Shown: positions 35,851-44,760, numbered from the stretch's first letter. The stretch: 64,000 bases of DNA from Nodularia sphaerocarpa UHCC 0038 (GCF_022376295.1 NZ_CP060140.1:748356-812355); one strand, 5' to 3'. Notes: generated by a model from the letters alone, not told the origin. Numbers and translations are program-made.

Positions 35851-36711
35851 ATGAAAGACGTGGATTTATATCAGCTATTTAAAACTCGAACACCGATTAT
35901 TGGCGTGGTTCATCTACTTCCACTGCCCACCTCGCCCCGTTGGGGAGGTAATCTCAAAGCGGTAATTCACCGTGCCGAACAAGAAGCAGCAGCCCTGGCC
36001 AGTGGTGGGGTGGACGGCATTATTGTGGAAAACTTTTTTGACGCGCCCTTTGCCAAAAACCAAGTTGATCCAGCAGTTGTGAGTGCCATGACTGTGGTCG
36101 TCCAACGAATCCAAAATTTGGTGACACTGCCCATAGGCTTAAATGTTCTGCGGAACGATGGCAAAAGTGCAATGGCGATCGCCTACGCCACCCAAGCACA
36201 ATTCATTCGCGTCAATGTATTGACAGGGGTGATGGCAACAGACCAAGGATTAATTGAAGGAGAAGCTCATCAATTACTCCGTTATCGGCGAGAATTGGGC
36301 TGCGATGTCAAAATTCTCGCTGATGTATTGGTGAAGCACGCCCGTCCATTGGGTTCGCCAAATCTCACAGTTGCTGTGAAAGACACAATTGAAAGAGGTT
36401 TGGCAGATGCCGTCATTTTGTCTGGCTGGGCTACTGGTAGTCCTCCTAACCAAGAAGATTTGGAACTAGCTTGTGGTGCGGCAAATGAAACTCCAGTTTT
36501 CATTGGTAGTGGAGCCAATTGGGAAAATATTGCTACACTGATGCAGGCAGCAAATGGTGTAATTGTTTCCAGTTCCCTCAAGCGCCACGGTCGCATCGAG
36601 CAACCAATTGACCCGATTCGCGTCAGTCAATTTGTAGAAGCCGCCCATAGTCTTTGGAATTCTCCAGGTGAGATTCAATCTATTTCTAGACCAATGAAAC
36701 TACATTATTAG
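35851..36711 (+). CDS. btpA: BtpA-family photosystem I biogenesis protein
   Basis: A 286-aa TIM-barrel-like protein. IIGVVHLLPLPTSPRWGG is the diagnostic BtpA N-terminus, followed by GVDGIIVENFFDAPF and the C-terminal phosphate-type loop PVFIGSGANWENI. In Synechocystis BtpA is a thylakoid-associated factor required for stable photosystem I reaction-centre proteins, especially in the cold. The biochemical activity is unknown. The ATG at 35851 follows a weak Shine-Dalgarno sequence. The stop is followed at once by a (GGTTAAC) array. Confidence 0.92.
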   Translation: MKDVDLYQLFKTRTPIIGVVHLLPLPTSPRWGGNLKAVIHRAEQEAAALASGGVDGIIVENFFDAPFAKNQVDPAVVSAMTVVVQRIQNLVTLPIGLNVLRNDGKSAMAIAYATQAQFIRVNVLTGVMATDQGLIEGEAHQLLRYRRELGCDVKILADVLVKHARPLGSPNLTVAVKDTIERGLADAVILSGWATGSPPNQEDLELACGAANETPVFIGSGANWENIATLMQAANGVIVSSSLKRHGRIEQPIDPIRVSQFVEAAHSLWNSPGEIQSISRPMKLHY

Positions 36712-36716
36712 GAGAG

Positions 36717-36779
36717 GGTTAACGGTTAACGGTTAACGGTTAACGGTTAACGGTTAACGGTTAACGGTTGAAGGTTGAC
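36717..36779 (+). repeat. Seven perfect GGTTAAC heptamers plus two degenerate units
   Basis: 36717-36765 is seven exact head-to-tail copies of GGTTAAC; two altered units (GGTTGAA, GGTTGAC) follow. It starts six bases after the btpA stop. Copy number is likely to vary between strains. Confidence 0.95.
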
Positions 36780-36850
36780 TGGGGAAATAATAATTTTCCC
36801 AACGACCAATGATTTACACTGAGCGTAGCCGCTCGCGTAGCGTCTCGCAG

Positions 36851-36939
36851 CCAATGACTAATGACCAATGACCAATGACCAATGACCAATGACCAATGAC
36901 CAATGACTAATAACTAATGACTAATGACCAATGACCAAT
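36851..36939 (+). repeat. Heptanucleotide array (CCAATGA/CTAATGA)n
   Basis: About twelve units of a seven-base repeat alternating CCAATGA and CTAATGA with small interruptions, ending nine bases before the VKOR-type gene start. Promoter elements of that gene would have to lie within or before the array. Confidence 0.9.
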
Positions 36940-36947
36940 AGCAGTTT

Positions 36948-37949
36948 ATGATTCGCCGCCGTTCTACTCCTTGGATTCACAAATGGTCGCGTCCATTGAT
37001 TGGGGCGATCGCTGGACTTGGCGCTTTGACAACAGGTTATATCGCCATCGAAAAGTTAACAGGAGGCTCTGCCGCTTGTGTAGCCGAAGCCGGTGCCAAA
37101 AGCTGTAATGATGTCCTTTCCAGCCCTTGGGCAACTATACCCATTTTTGGTGGGTCGGTTCCCTTAGCTTTATTTGGGTTGTTGGCTTATGTGAGTATGG
37201 TGATTTTGGCTGTTGCTCCCTTAGCATGGAAACCAGATGATAAAAATAGCCTGAAACAACTGGAAAACTTGTCTTGGTGGTTGCTGCTGGTAGGAGCGAT
37301 CGCTATGTCCGTTTTCAGTGGCTATTTAATGTACGTGTTGGCGTTCCAAATCCAAGCCGTCTGTTATTACTGTATTGCTTCGGCTTTGTTCTCTGTAAGT
37401 CTCTTAGTTTTGACGATTATCGGTCGTTCTTGGGAGGATATAGGGCAAATCTTCTTCACCGCCGTCATTGTGGGGATGGTAACGCTGATTGGGACTTTAG
37501 CTATCTATGCTGGGGTGAATCCATCATCGGTGACATCAGACTCAACTCCTGGACAATCTCAAAGAATTAACTTTATTCCTGAAGTCAAACCTAATCCGGC
37601 TTTTGGTTGGGAAATTACTACTACCTCTGGTGAGGCAGAAATTGAACTAGCACGCCATCTGGCGACTACAGATGCTAAGGAATATGTTGCCTATTGGTGT
37701 CCTCACTGCCATGAACAAAAACAACTCTTTGGTAAAGAAGCTTACCAGATTCTAGAAGAGAAGAAAATTATGGTGGAGTGTGCTGCTGATAGCCCTAAAG
37801 GTCAACCAGAAGTTTGTCAAGCAGCTAAAATCGAGGGATTCCCTAGTTGGATTATTAATGGTCAAATCTATAGCGGAGTCCAAAATCTTGAGCAACTGGC
37901 AAAAATTTCTGGTTATAGAGGTCCGAGGAATTTCAAGTATTTCCGATAA
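36948..37949 (+). CDS. VKOR-thioredoxin fusion, disulfide-forming membrane protein
   Basis: Catalyses disulfide formation in exported proteins, passing electrons to quinone. 333 aa. The N-terminal vitamin K epoxide reductase domain has about five membrane helices, the loop cysteine pair AACVAEAGAKSC and the active-site CYYC near residue 143. The C-terminal lumenal or periplasmic thioredoxin-like domain has WCPHC near 250, two further cysteines (VECAAD, EVCQAA) and the cis-Pro loop GFPSW. This fused form is typical of cyanobacteria and of plant LTO1, which supports photosystem assembly. An alternating heptamer array abuts its 5' side. Confidence 0.92.
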   Translation: MIRRRSTPWIHKWSRPLIGAIAGLGALTTGYIAIEKLTGGSAACVAEAGAKSCNDVLSSPWATIPIFGGSVPLALFGLLAYVSMVILAVAPLAWKPDDKNSLKQLENLSWWLLLVGAIAMSVFSGYLMYVLAFQIQAVCYYCIASALFSVSLLVLTIIGRSWEDIGQIFFTAVIVGMVTLIGTLAIYAGVNPSSVTSDSTPGQSQRINFIPEVKPNPAFGWEITTTSGEAEIELARHLATTDAKEYVAYWCPHCHEQKQLFGKEAYQILEEKKIMVECAADSPKGQPEVCQAAKIEGFPSWIINGQIYSGVQNLEQLAKISGYRGPRNFKYFR

Positions 37950-37973
37950 TTGCTGGCAATAAGTGTTTTTTTT

Positions 37974-38001
37974 CAATATAGTCAACAAGTTGACTATATT
38001 G
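37974..38001. repeat. Perfect 13-bp inverted repeat
   Basis: CAATATAGTCAAC, two bases, then GTTGACTATATTG, 24 bases after the VKOR-type stop. The T-run lies before the stem on the plus strand, so it is not a standard terminator in either direction, though it may still stop RNA processing or decay. Confidence 0.75.
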
Positions 38002-38040
38002 TGCCATCATATCTGGTTCGGTTAATCACTGATAATTAAA

Positions 38041-38139
38041 GTAGGTTGGGTTGTTCGCGTCAGCGTTGCAAAGCAATGGAAGGAAAGCCAACATTTTCAG
38101 GAATTTGTTGGGTTTCACTTTGTTCTACCCAACCTACAA
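38041..38139. repeat. Inverted-repeat element with GTAGGTTGGGT ends
   Basis: Starts GTAGGTTGGGTTG and ends CTACCCAACCTAC, with internal TGTTGGGTTTCACTTTGTT. Non-coding and about 100 bp. Elements with GTAGGTTGGGT ends are among the commonest MITE-like repeats of filamentous cyanobacteria. Confidence 0.65.
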
Positions 38140-38183
38140 ACATATAAATAAATGCCAAAAAAAGTTTTGTAAACAGAAAATAT

Positions 38184-39911
38184 CTAATTTTTCGAGATCA
38201 GAGATTTCTGCCATTGGCCTTTTTGTACCAGGGTATGGACTTGCCAATCAGGGTCTGGTTGAGGATAGTCTAGGCGGTAGTGTCCGCCACGGCTTTCGGT
38301 TCTAAAGGCGGCACTTTTGAGAATTAAATAGCCTACATCTAGTAAATTACGGGTTTCTGCCCAAAGTCGTAATTGTCGTTCCACATCTGGGATGTCAAAA
38401 TTAACGGGTTCGTTGGGATTTAAAGACAGTAAGAATTGACTCAAAGGTAAAGCGGCAAAATCTTGTTGCCAAATTTCAACAGTGGCGATCGCATCTGCTA
38501 AACTTGACTGTTCCCGACAAATTCCCGCACTTTGCCAAACTAAACGCGGTAACTTTTCTCTAAGTATTTCTAGCTGGGTTTTTTGGGTTTGCCATTCATC
38601 AACATTGGCGCTAAATTCTCGTAATGGCAGTATCGGCACTTCTGATGATGGTGTAATATTTCCCAGATCAATATTAGCCATTTGTGCGCCAAACACAATA
38701 CATTCAAGCAAAGAGTTACTCGCCAAACGATTCGCCCCATGCACGCCTGTGCTGGCGGTTTCTCCCACTGCGTACAAGCCGGGAATGTTTGTGCGATTCA
38801 TTAAATCAGCCACAATACCACCCATCCAGTAATGAGCCGCCGGGGCTACAGGAATGGGTTCATGGAAGACATCAATACCCCAAAACTCACACACTTTGAC
38901 AATGTTGGGAAAGCGATGACGAATTTTCTCCGGGGGTATAGGGCGCATATCTAACCAGACATGGGCAGTGGCTAGATCCACGGCGGTCTGTTGCAGATGG
39001 CTGAAAATAGCTCTACTGACTACATCTCTGGGTGCTAGTTCACCCGCAGGATGGTAGTCAAAGGCAAAACGCCGCCCTGCGTCATCAACTAGGTGTGCGC
39101 CTTCGCCCCTTACAGCTTCACTAATTAAAAAGTGGTCTGCACCCGGTTTAGTCAGGGATGTGGGGTGAAATTGCACAAATTCTAAATCCCGAAGCATCGC
39201 CCCCGCCCGCCATGCGATCGCCACTCCATCGCCTGTACTGACAGCTGGATTAGTGGTTTGGGCAAATACCTGACCACCGCCACCGGTTGCCAAAATCACA
39301 GCAGAGCTTCTAACCCAGGTGATTTTACCTTGATAAAATAGGCTAATTCCTTGACATCTCCCGGTTTGGGGTTCTATCCACAAGTTCAAAGCCAACGCTT
39401 GCTGAATGACTTGAATGTTCTGGCGGCGCAATACTTGGGCTGTGAGGGTAGTGGTGACTGCCCTACCTGTAGTATCGGCAGTATGCAGAACGCGATGACG
39501 AGAATGGGCGGCTTCTAAAGTTAAAGCTAAAGCTTGACCGTGACGGTCAAAAGCCACTCCCAAATTAACCAAGGATTGAATACACCGAGGGGCTTCTTCG
39601 GCAAGAAATTCTACGGCTGGGCGATCGCACAAGCCTGCACCGGCGTGCAAGGTATCCTCAATATGCAGTGAAGGCGAATCTTCGGGAGAAATGGCGGCCG
39701 CAATGCCTCCTTGCGCCCAATCACTGGCAGATAAAGACACTGTTTCTTTGGTAATCAAGCCGACTCGCAAGTTCTCTGGTAGACACAGTGCTGTGTACAG
39801 TCCAGCCGCGCCAGCACCGATTACTAAAACATCAAATTGGCTAGGAATATCTATTTGAGGCAAAGTCAAACAATTTTGGATTTTGGATTTTGGATTTTGG
39901 ATTGACTCCAC
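38184..39911 (-). CDS. nadB: L-aspartate oxidase
   Basis: Flavoenzyme oxidising L-aspartate to iminoaspartate, first step of NAD synthesis. FAD motif DVLVIGAGAAGLYTALCLP, then SDWAQGGIAAAISPEDS, HSRHRVLHTADTTGRAVT, catalytic-region LRDLEFVQFHPT and SEAVRGEGAHLVD, and GLYAVGETASTGVHGANRLASNSLLECIVFG. The C-terminal helical domain is intact. The frame opens at GTG 39911, but its first ~16 codons (ESIQNPKSKIQN) are read from dispersed repeat R1. A TTG at about 39869 or 39863, just before LPQIDIPSQFDVL, may be the true start. Confidence 0.92.
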   Translation of the reverse strand: MESIQNPKSKIQNCLTLPQIDIPSQFDVLVIGAGAAGLYTALCLPENLRVGLITKETVSLSASDWAQGGIAAAISPEDSPSLHIEDTLHAGAGLCDRPAVEFLAEEAPRCIQSLVNLGVAFDRHGQALALTLEAAHSRHRVLHTADTTGRAVTTTLTAQVLRRQNIQVIQQALALNLWIEPQTGRCQGISLFYQGKITWVRSSAVILATGGGGQVFAQTTNPAVSTGDGVAIAWRAGAMLRDLEFVQFHPTSLTKPGADHFLISEAVRGEGAHLVDDAGRRFAFDYHPAGELAPRDVVSRAIFSHLQQTAVDLATAHVWLDMRPIPPEKIRHRFPNIVKVCEFWGIDVFHEPIPVAPAAHYWMGGIVADLMNRTNIPGLYAVGETASTGVHGANRLASNSLLECIVFGAQMANIDLGNITPSSEVPILPLREFSANVDEWQTQKTQLEILREKLPRLVWQSAGICREQSSLADAIATVEIWQQDFAALPLSQFLLSLNPNEPVNFDIPDVERQLRLWAETRNLLDVGYLILKSAAFRTESRGGHYRLDYPQPDPDWQVHTLVQKGQWQKSLISKN

Positions 39912-39931
39912 AGATAAATCTGAGGGCTTGT
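39865..39931 (+). repeat. Dispersed repeat family R1, copy B, overlapping the 5' end of nadB
   Basis: GTCAAACAATTTTGG followed by four TTTTGGATTTTGG-type units, then CACAGATAAATCTG and GGGCTTGTA. Same block order as the copies at 18823 and 50305. It overlaps the first codons of the nadB frame. Confidence 0.8.
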
Positions 39932-40019
39932 AGGAGTCAGAAAGTATGGGTGATTAAGGAATGGGGGAAAAGGAGATAATTCCCCATTTCCCTTACCCGA
40001 TTTCCTTTTTAGTTATCTG

Positions 40020-40448
40020 TTATCTGTAGATACCGTTGTTAAAACGATCATCACCGGAGTTGAAGACGGTTTCTAGTTCGGTGACAGCGAAGTTATCTAA
40101 GTTGGCTTGCAAAAGTTGTTTTTGGCGATCGCTCAATCCCGGAAGTTCCAAGACATCCTCTACGTTCTTGTAGGGAGCGTTGGTGACAATTTTCTTAGCT
40201 AGGGTAGGGTACAACCCTGGAAATTGTTGAAAAGCTCGCACGTTGGTATTATTCAAATCAAGTTTTTTACCAAATGCTGTCCCTAACTTCTCGTCAGCTT
40301 TATTCTGCCGTGAAATTGCCAAAACTGGAACTTGCCCAAAAGCAACACTGTTGATATTCGCAGCAGTGGCTATCTGAGTTGTACCCAGCCATCCCCAAGA
40401 ACCAAGTAATAAGCTAAATACTGTTAATAAACGTACCAATGTTTTCAC
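40020..40448 (-). CDS. psbU: Photosystem II 12 kDa extrinsic protein PsbU
   Basis: Lumenal extrinsic subunit that stabilises the oxygen-evolving complex. From GTG 40448 (GGGAG eight bases upstream) the product is 142 aa. It has a signal peptide (KTLVRLLTVFSLLLGSWGWLG...ATA) and mature part NSVAFG...KLGTAFGKKLDLNNTNVRAFQQFPGLYPTLAKKIVTNAPYKNVEDVLELPGLSDRQ, a helix-hairpin-helix-like fold. The frame extends eight codons further to a TTG at 40472, but the GTG fits signal peptide and ribosome site better. It is upstream of nadB on the same strand, 108 bases apart. Confidence 0.95.
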   Translation of the reverse strand: MKTLVRLLTVFSLLLGSWGWLGTTQIATAANINSVAFGQVPVLAISRQNKADEKLGTAFGKKLDLNNTNVRAFQQFPGLYPTLAKKIVTNAPYKNVEDVLELPGLSDRQKQLLQANLDNFAVTELETVFNSGDDRFNNGIYR

Positions 40449-40777
40449 GATTTTTCTCCCTCTTTCTATCAAACTGAAATAACGACGTTAAGCCAAATAT
40501 TATCAACTGTAAGCTGAATTCAGCCCTATGAAGTAAAGCACAGCCAGCAATACTGTGAGCTTCTATTTCATCCTGGCTCCTTCACCTGGGGTTGATAGCT
40601 AGCTTAGTCAACACACAGCAGTCATCAAAAACTAATATACAGCGTATTAATACCCGCAATATTTGCTGCTACTGGGTTTGATACTATTTTTACAAAAAGT
40701 TATCTACACAGATGGGCTAGTGGCAAAAAACTATTAATTAGGTATTTTTCCGTAACATAGTTGTCTTGATTAAATTT
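40449..40777. other. Intergenic region upstream of psbU
   Basis: 329 bases holding the psbU Shine-Dalgarno sequence and presumably its promoter. I see no gene and no clear repeat. The short near-palindrome GATAGCTAGCTTAG near 40596 is too weak to call. Confidence 0.4.
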
Positions 40778-41557
40778 TTACGCAGCACTTGCAGCTATTA
40801 AGAATAGGCTGTCTACCAAAATTGTACTTAACACGGCTCCACCAAAGGCGTACCAATGTTGTGATTTTGTCCGTAAAGGTAAAACTCCTGCCGTTAACAG
40901 CAAGGTAGCCAAAACTACTGCCCAGCCTTGTCCCCAAGGAGTTTGTACTTGGATTAAAGCACTTTGTAAGATTGGTGACACGCTATCCGGTTCTACTAGC
41001 ATAATTTGCCGCCAATAGGGCATCAAGTCTACTAGATAAAAATACACATCAGTCAAAACTGTACCGAGTAAAGAACCTAAGTAGAACCAGTTACCAACTT
41101 TACCCCAATTCCTGACCAGACACCAACAAGCAAATGGTAAACCAATGGCTTCTATTGGTAAATGCCAAGCAGGTTCCCAACGTAGCCAACCCCAGTAAAT
41201 CGCTCCTGCTAACCAACTCCAGCTAAAGCCAAAGAGCAAATCTCCCCAGACATAAGTTGTAGGACGTGACATTAAGGTAAAACTCAGCCACACCCAAAAT
41301 CCTGTCAGCGCTACACTCAAAACTGGCAGCGATCGCACTAATGGTGCTTCTATAAATACTGGTACTGATACCAAAAACACAGCCGCCACCAACACTAACC
41401 AAGTTTGTCCCGCCGGACTAGATATAGGTATGGAAGGAGACAAAGCGAGTGTAGATTCTAACTCCCTGATGCTTTTTTGCCCAACTTCAGTTGTGGGTAA
41501 AACAGTATTAATTGCGGTAGCAGGAGTGGTGTAGGAAGACAAGCTATTATTAATCAA
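40778..41557 (-). CDS. DUF3120-type integral membrane protein
   Basis: A 259-aa membrane protein with about seven hydrophobic segments after a soluble N-terminus of 45 residues. Sequence features such as WGDLLFGFSWSWLAGAIYWGWLRWEPAWHLPIEAIGLPFACW and YLGSLLGTVLTDVYFYLVDLMPYWRQIM match my recollection of DUF3120, a family restricted to cyanobacteria and plastids. No function is known. The start is a TTG at 41557 without a clear ribosome site, so the real start may be internal. Confidence 0.72.
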   Translation of the reverse strand: MINNSLSSYTTPATAINTVLPTTEVGQKSIRELESTLALSPSIPISSPAGQTWLVLVAAVFLVSVPVFIEAPLVRSLPVLSVALTGFWVWLSFTLMSRPTTYVWGDLLFGFSWSWLAGAIYWGWLRWEPAWHLPIEAIGLPFACWCLVRNWGKVGNWFYLGSLLGTVLTDVYFYLVDLMPYWRQIMLVEPDSVSPILQSALIQVQTPWGQGWAVVLATLLLTAGVLPLRTKSQHWYAFGGAVLSTILVDSLFLIAASAA

Positions 41558-41849
41558 CGTTTTTAATATTTGTTACTAAACTTTATTTTACTTAAGATAT
41601 CACACTTAAAATCCCCCCCCTGGGCATTTTTATTTTACCGAAATTTTGCCTAGATTGTTTATTGCACCCAAAGTAGGCAGATCAACTGTGCTGGATTGTC
41701 TTATTGTTGGATTACTTTTCCCCATCTCCAATCCTCAATAAGTCGATACTGTCTGGGGATATTTTCCTGGAAAGTTCCCCAGACAGCTGTTTGTGTAATT
41801 GGTTGTCATCAAAGCACAAGCTCCGCTTTCGCTAACACAGGTAAATTAA

Positions 41850-42809
41850 ATGGCTATATCAAAACGTCAATGGTTCATGCTCTTAAGTGCTGCATCTGCC
41901 ATTTTCTCAGTTGCAGCATTTCCTATAAAAGTTTTAAGTACCCAACCTAACCCGGCTTTAGAGGAGGTACAGCAACAAATGAATATCTTGCAAGCGATTT
42001 TTTTAGGCTTTGTGCAGGGAATGACGGAATTTCTGCCCATCAGCAGTTCAGCACATTTAAAAGTTGTGCCTGTCGCCCTGGGTTGGGGGGATCCGGGAGT
42101 AGCTTTTACCGCAATTGTTCAGCTTGGTAGTATTGTCGCGGTGCTGTGGTATTTCTGGGATGATATGACGCAAATTATTAAGGGAGCAACAAAAGCGATC
42201 GCCATCAAAGATTACGAAAGCCTTGACTTCCAGCTATTCCTGGGAATTATCTTGGGAACAATTCCAATCCTGGTGTTGGGACTGTTAATTAAAAGATTTA
42301 TCCCAGACTACGATAATTCACCCTTGAGAAGTTTAACAGCGATCGCCATCGCCTCTATATTCATGTCACTGTTATTGGGAATAGCAGAAAAACTCGGTAA
42401 ACGTCAACGTGACTTTGAGCATCTCACCATGAAAGATGGGCTATGGATGGGTTTAGCTCAAGCTTTAGCATTAATCCCTGGCGTATCTCGTTCAGGTTCC
42501 ACCATCACCGGGGGACTATTTATGAGCTTAGAACGAGAAACAGCCGCAAGATTTTCATTTTTGCTGGGAATTCCCGCCATCACCCTCGCAGGATTAATCG
42601 AATTAAAAGGTTTTTTAGAAGTAGGCGTAGGTAATGTAGCTATGCTTCCTATGGTTGTCGGGACAATTTCATCTGGGATATTTTCGTATATAGCGATCGC
42701 AGGGTTGATACAATTCCTCAAAACCCAAAGCACCTGGGTCTTTATTTGGTATCGCCTAGCATTTGGTATCGTCATCTTAGGTGCAATCAGCGCCGGATTA
42801 TTGAAATAA
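41850..42809 (+). CDS. uppP: Undecaprenyl-diphosphate phosphatase
   Basis: Recycles the lipid carrier of peptidoglycan and surface glycans by removing one phosphate from undecaprenyl diphosphate. An eight-helix membrane protein with the two BacA signatures: QGMTEFLPISSSAHL near residue 57 and ALIPGVSRSGSTITGGL near 210. At 319 aa it is about 45 residues longer than the E. coli protein. The extra N-terminus (MAISKRQWFMLLSAASAIFSVAAFPIKVLS) looks like a signal peptide or extra helix. An internal Met at 41976 would give the standard length. Confidence 0.93.
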   Translation: MAISKRQWFMLLSAASAIFSVAAFPIKVLSTQPNPALEEVQQQMNILQAIFLGFVQGMTEFLPISSSAHLKVVPVALGWGDPGVAFTAIVQLGSIVAVLWYFWDDMTQIIKGATKAIAIKDYESLDFQLFLGIILGTIPILVLGLLIKRFIPDYDNSPLRSLTAIAIASIFMSLLLGIAEKLGKRQRDFEHLTMKDGLWMGLAQALALIPGVSRSGSTITGGLFMSLERETAARFSFLLGIPAITLAGLIELKGFLEVGVGNVAMLPMVVGTISSGIFSYIAIAGLIQFLKTQSTWVFIWYRLAFGIVILGAISAGLLK

Positions 42810-42810
42810 T

Positions 42811-42902
42811 AGTCATTAGTCATTAGTCATTGGTCATTGGTCATTAGTCATTAGTCATTAGTCATTAGTCATTAGTCATTGGTCATTAGTCATTAGTCAT
42901 TA
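42811..42902. repeat. Heptanucleotide array (AGTCATT/GGTCATT)n
   Basis: Thirteen or so units, mostly AGTCATT with some GGTCATT, starting right after the uppP stop. A pyrimidine-rich CTCCCC/CTACTCCCC tract (42920-42955) follows up to the next start codon. Confidence 0.9.
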
Positions 42903-42959
42903 GGAAGTTACAATCCTTCTCCCCTGCTCCTCTACTCCCCACTCCCTACTTCCCCAATC

Positions 42960-44300
42960 ATGTCTACCATCCGTCCTGCTCAAATCACCAAAGTATTACC
43001 CGATTCCATCGCCGCAGAAATTGGCTTTGACGCGGGAGATGCCATAGTTGCTATCAATGGCACACAACCCCGTGATTTAATTGATTATCAATTTTTATGT
43101 GCTGATGAAATTCTCGAACTAGAAGTTTTAGACGCAACCGGGAAAACTCATCATATTGAAATAGAAAAAGATTACGACGAAGACCTAGGGCTAGAATTTG
43201 CCACAGCCCTATTTGATGGCTTAATTCAATGCAATAACCGTTGTCCATTTTGCTTTATAGACCAGCAGCCACCAGGTAAGCGTTCCAGCCTGTATTTAAA
43301 AGACGATGATTACCGTCTCAGCTTTTTATATGGTTCCTATTTAACTCTGACCAATTTGTCAGAAAAAGAATGGCAGCGTATTGAACAAATGCGCCTGTCT
43401 CCCTTGTTTGTTTCAGTTCATGCGACGGAACCCGAAATCAGAATTAGACTGCTGAAAAATCAGCGCGCAGGGCAAATTCTGGAACAAATTAAATGGTTCC
43501 AAGACCGAAGACTGCAAATTCACGCCCAAGTAGTCGTTTGTCCTGGTATAAACGATGGTCAACACTTAGAACAAACCCTCAAAGATTTAGCTTTTTTTCA
43601 TAGTGGTCAAATACCTGCTGTAGCATCAGTAGCAGTCGTCCCAGTGGGTTTGACGAGGTTTCGCCCCGAAGAAGACGAACTGATCCCCGTAACCAGAGAA
43701 AAAGCTCAAGAAGTGATTTCCCAAGTGCAAACCATCTCACAGCAATTTCGCCAACAATTTGGTTCCGGCTTTGCTTGGTTAGCTGATGAGTGGTTTTTGA
43801 TTGCAGGTGAAGAATTACCCAGCGAAGCAGAATATGAAGAATATCCGCAAATTGATAACGGTGTAGGTTCCATTCGTTTATTTATTAAGCAATTTGCATC
43901 TACAGCCGCCGAATTATTACCGCCAAAGCTTGACCATCCCAAAAAATTAACTTGGGTAGTTGGTAATGCCGTAGAACAAGCATTTCAACCCATTTTGCAA
44001 CGTTTAAATGCTGTTGAGAATTTACAAGTTAATATGCAGGCTTTATCTAGCGATTACTGGGGACAAAATATTAGTGTCACCGGGTTAATTACAGGGCATG
44101 ATTTACTTTTGAATCTCCCCGGAAAAGATTTAGGTGATGGAATTTTGCTGCCAAGATTGATGTTAAAAAATGGCGAATTGGTATTTTTAGATGATATGAC
44201 TGTTGCCGAAGTAGCTGACAAACTCAATACAGAAATATTCCCAGTTTCTGGGATTGAAGAATTGATCAATACTTGTATTTCTGAAATGGTTCTGGTTTAG
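42960..44300 (+). CDS. PDZ / radical-SAM-like / DUF512 iron-sulfur protein (TIGR03279 type)
   Basis: A 446-aa protein of the group labelled putative FeS-containing cyanobacterial oxidoreductase. The N-terminal PDZ-like domain (ITKVLPDSIAAEIGFDAGDAIVAINGTQP) is followed by a radical-SAM-type cysteine cluster CNNRCPFCF near residue 92. Next comes FIDQQPPGKRSSLYLKDDDYRLSFLYGSYLTLTNL, and the DUF512 domain (VPVGLTRFRPEEDELIPVT) fills the C-terminal half. Related DUF512 proteins occur in clostridia. The reaction is unknown. Single gene, preceded by repeats. Confidence 0.82.
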   Translation: MSTIRPAQITKVLPDSIAAEIGFDAGDAIVAINGTQPRDLIDYQFLCADEILELEVLDATGKTHHIEIEKDYDEDLGLEFATALFDGLIQCNNRCPFCFIDQQPPGKRSSLYLKDDDYRLSFLYGSYLTLTNLSEKEWQRIEQMRLSPLFVSVHATEPEIRIRLLKNQRAGQILEQIKWFQDRRLQIHAQVVVCPGINDGQHLEQTLKDLAFFHSGQIPAVASVAVVPVGLTRFRPEEDELIPVTREKAQEVISQVQTISQQFRQQFGSGFAWLADEWFLIAGEELPSEAEYEEYPQIDNGVGSIRLFIKQFASTAAELLPPKLDHPKKLTWVVGNAVEQAFQPILQRLNAVENLQVNMQALSSDYWGQNISVTGLITGHDLLLNLPGKDLGDGILLPRLMLKNGELVFLDDMTVAEVADKLNTEIFPVSGIEELINTCISEMVLV

Positions 44301-44388
44301 TGAGCAAATATCAGATGTAATTCTGTTTTGATCATCAGTAGGTTATACCAATTTAATATAAAGATGCATAAAAAGAACCCCACCCTAA

Positions 44389-44446
44389 CCCTCCGGTACA
44401 AGCACCGGAGGGAACCTGATTTTCCCCCTCCGGTGCAAGCACCGGT
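44389..44446. repeat. Two tandem hairpins CCCTCCGGT...ACCGGAGGG
   Basis: CCCTCCGGT / ACCGGAGGG with loop ACAAGC at 44389-44412. A second copy CCCTCCGGT / ACCGGTAGGG with loop GCAAGC lies at 44427-44446. A G-rich complement of the CCCCACCCTAACC lead-in follows at 44450-44465, so the whole block can fold on itself. Confidence 0.8.
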
Positions 44447-44498
44447 AGGGGGTAGGGGGTGGGGTCGAAATTATATGCAGCCTCACAAATAATTGGTA

Positions 44499-44649
44499 TT
44501 AGGGACTTACTCTAAATAAATTATCCGAATAAACATTAGCGTAGCTTGCCGAAGGCTACCACTCCAGACACAGAGGACACAGAGTTATCAGACTTTGAGA
44601 GGTTTTTTGCGTTGGGTGATTGAGTATTTTTTTATTTGGAAGTCCCTAA
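44499..44649 (-). mobile_element. MITE-like element M1, copy 2 (inverted)
   Basis: 151 bp, reverse-complement of the copy at 22366 with the same terminal TTAGGGACTT. It carries an extra ~25 bp hairpin (GTAGCTTGCCGAAGGCTAC) inserted near its left end, itself a repeat whose GGCTTGCCGTAGGCTAC form appears at 53102. So one repeat is nested in another. Confidence 0.75.
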
Positions 44650-44701
44650 GCATGAATAAACCAAACTATGTTACGACTCGTAAACAAGACCAAAACCCTT
44701 A

Positions 44702-44760
44702 CCAATGACCAATGACTAATGACTAATGACCAATGACAAATGACAAATGACAAATGACAA
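44702..44760 (+). repeat. Heptanucleotide array at the 5' edge of the kinase frame
   Basis: Eight units of CCAATGA/CTAATGA/CAAATGA type. The last TGA of the array (44755-44757) is the in-frame stop immediately before the truncated kinase frame. Confidence 0.9.

Noticed and set aside
36717..36939. Possible CRISPR or origin-type iterons
   Set aside because: Seven-base head-to-tail units without spacers, the same family as arrays after several other genes; no replication gene nearby.
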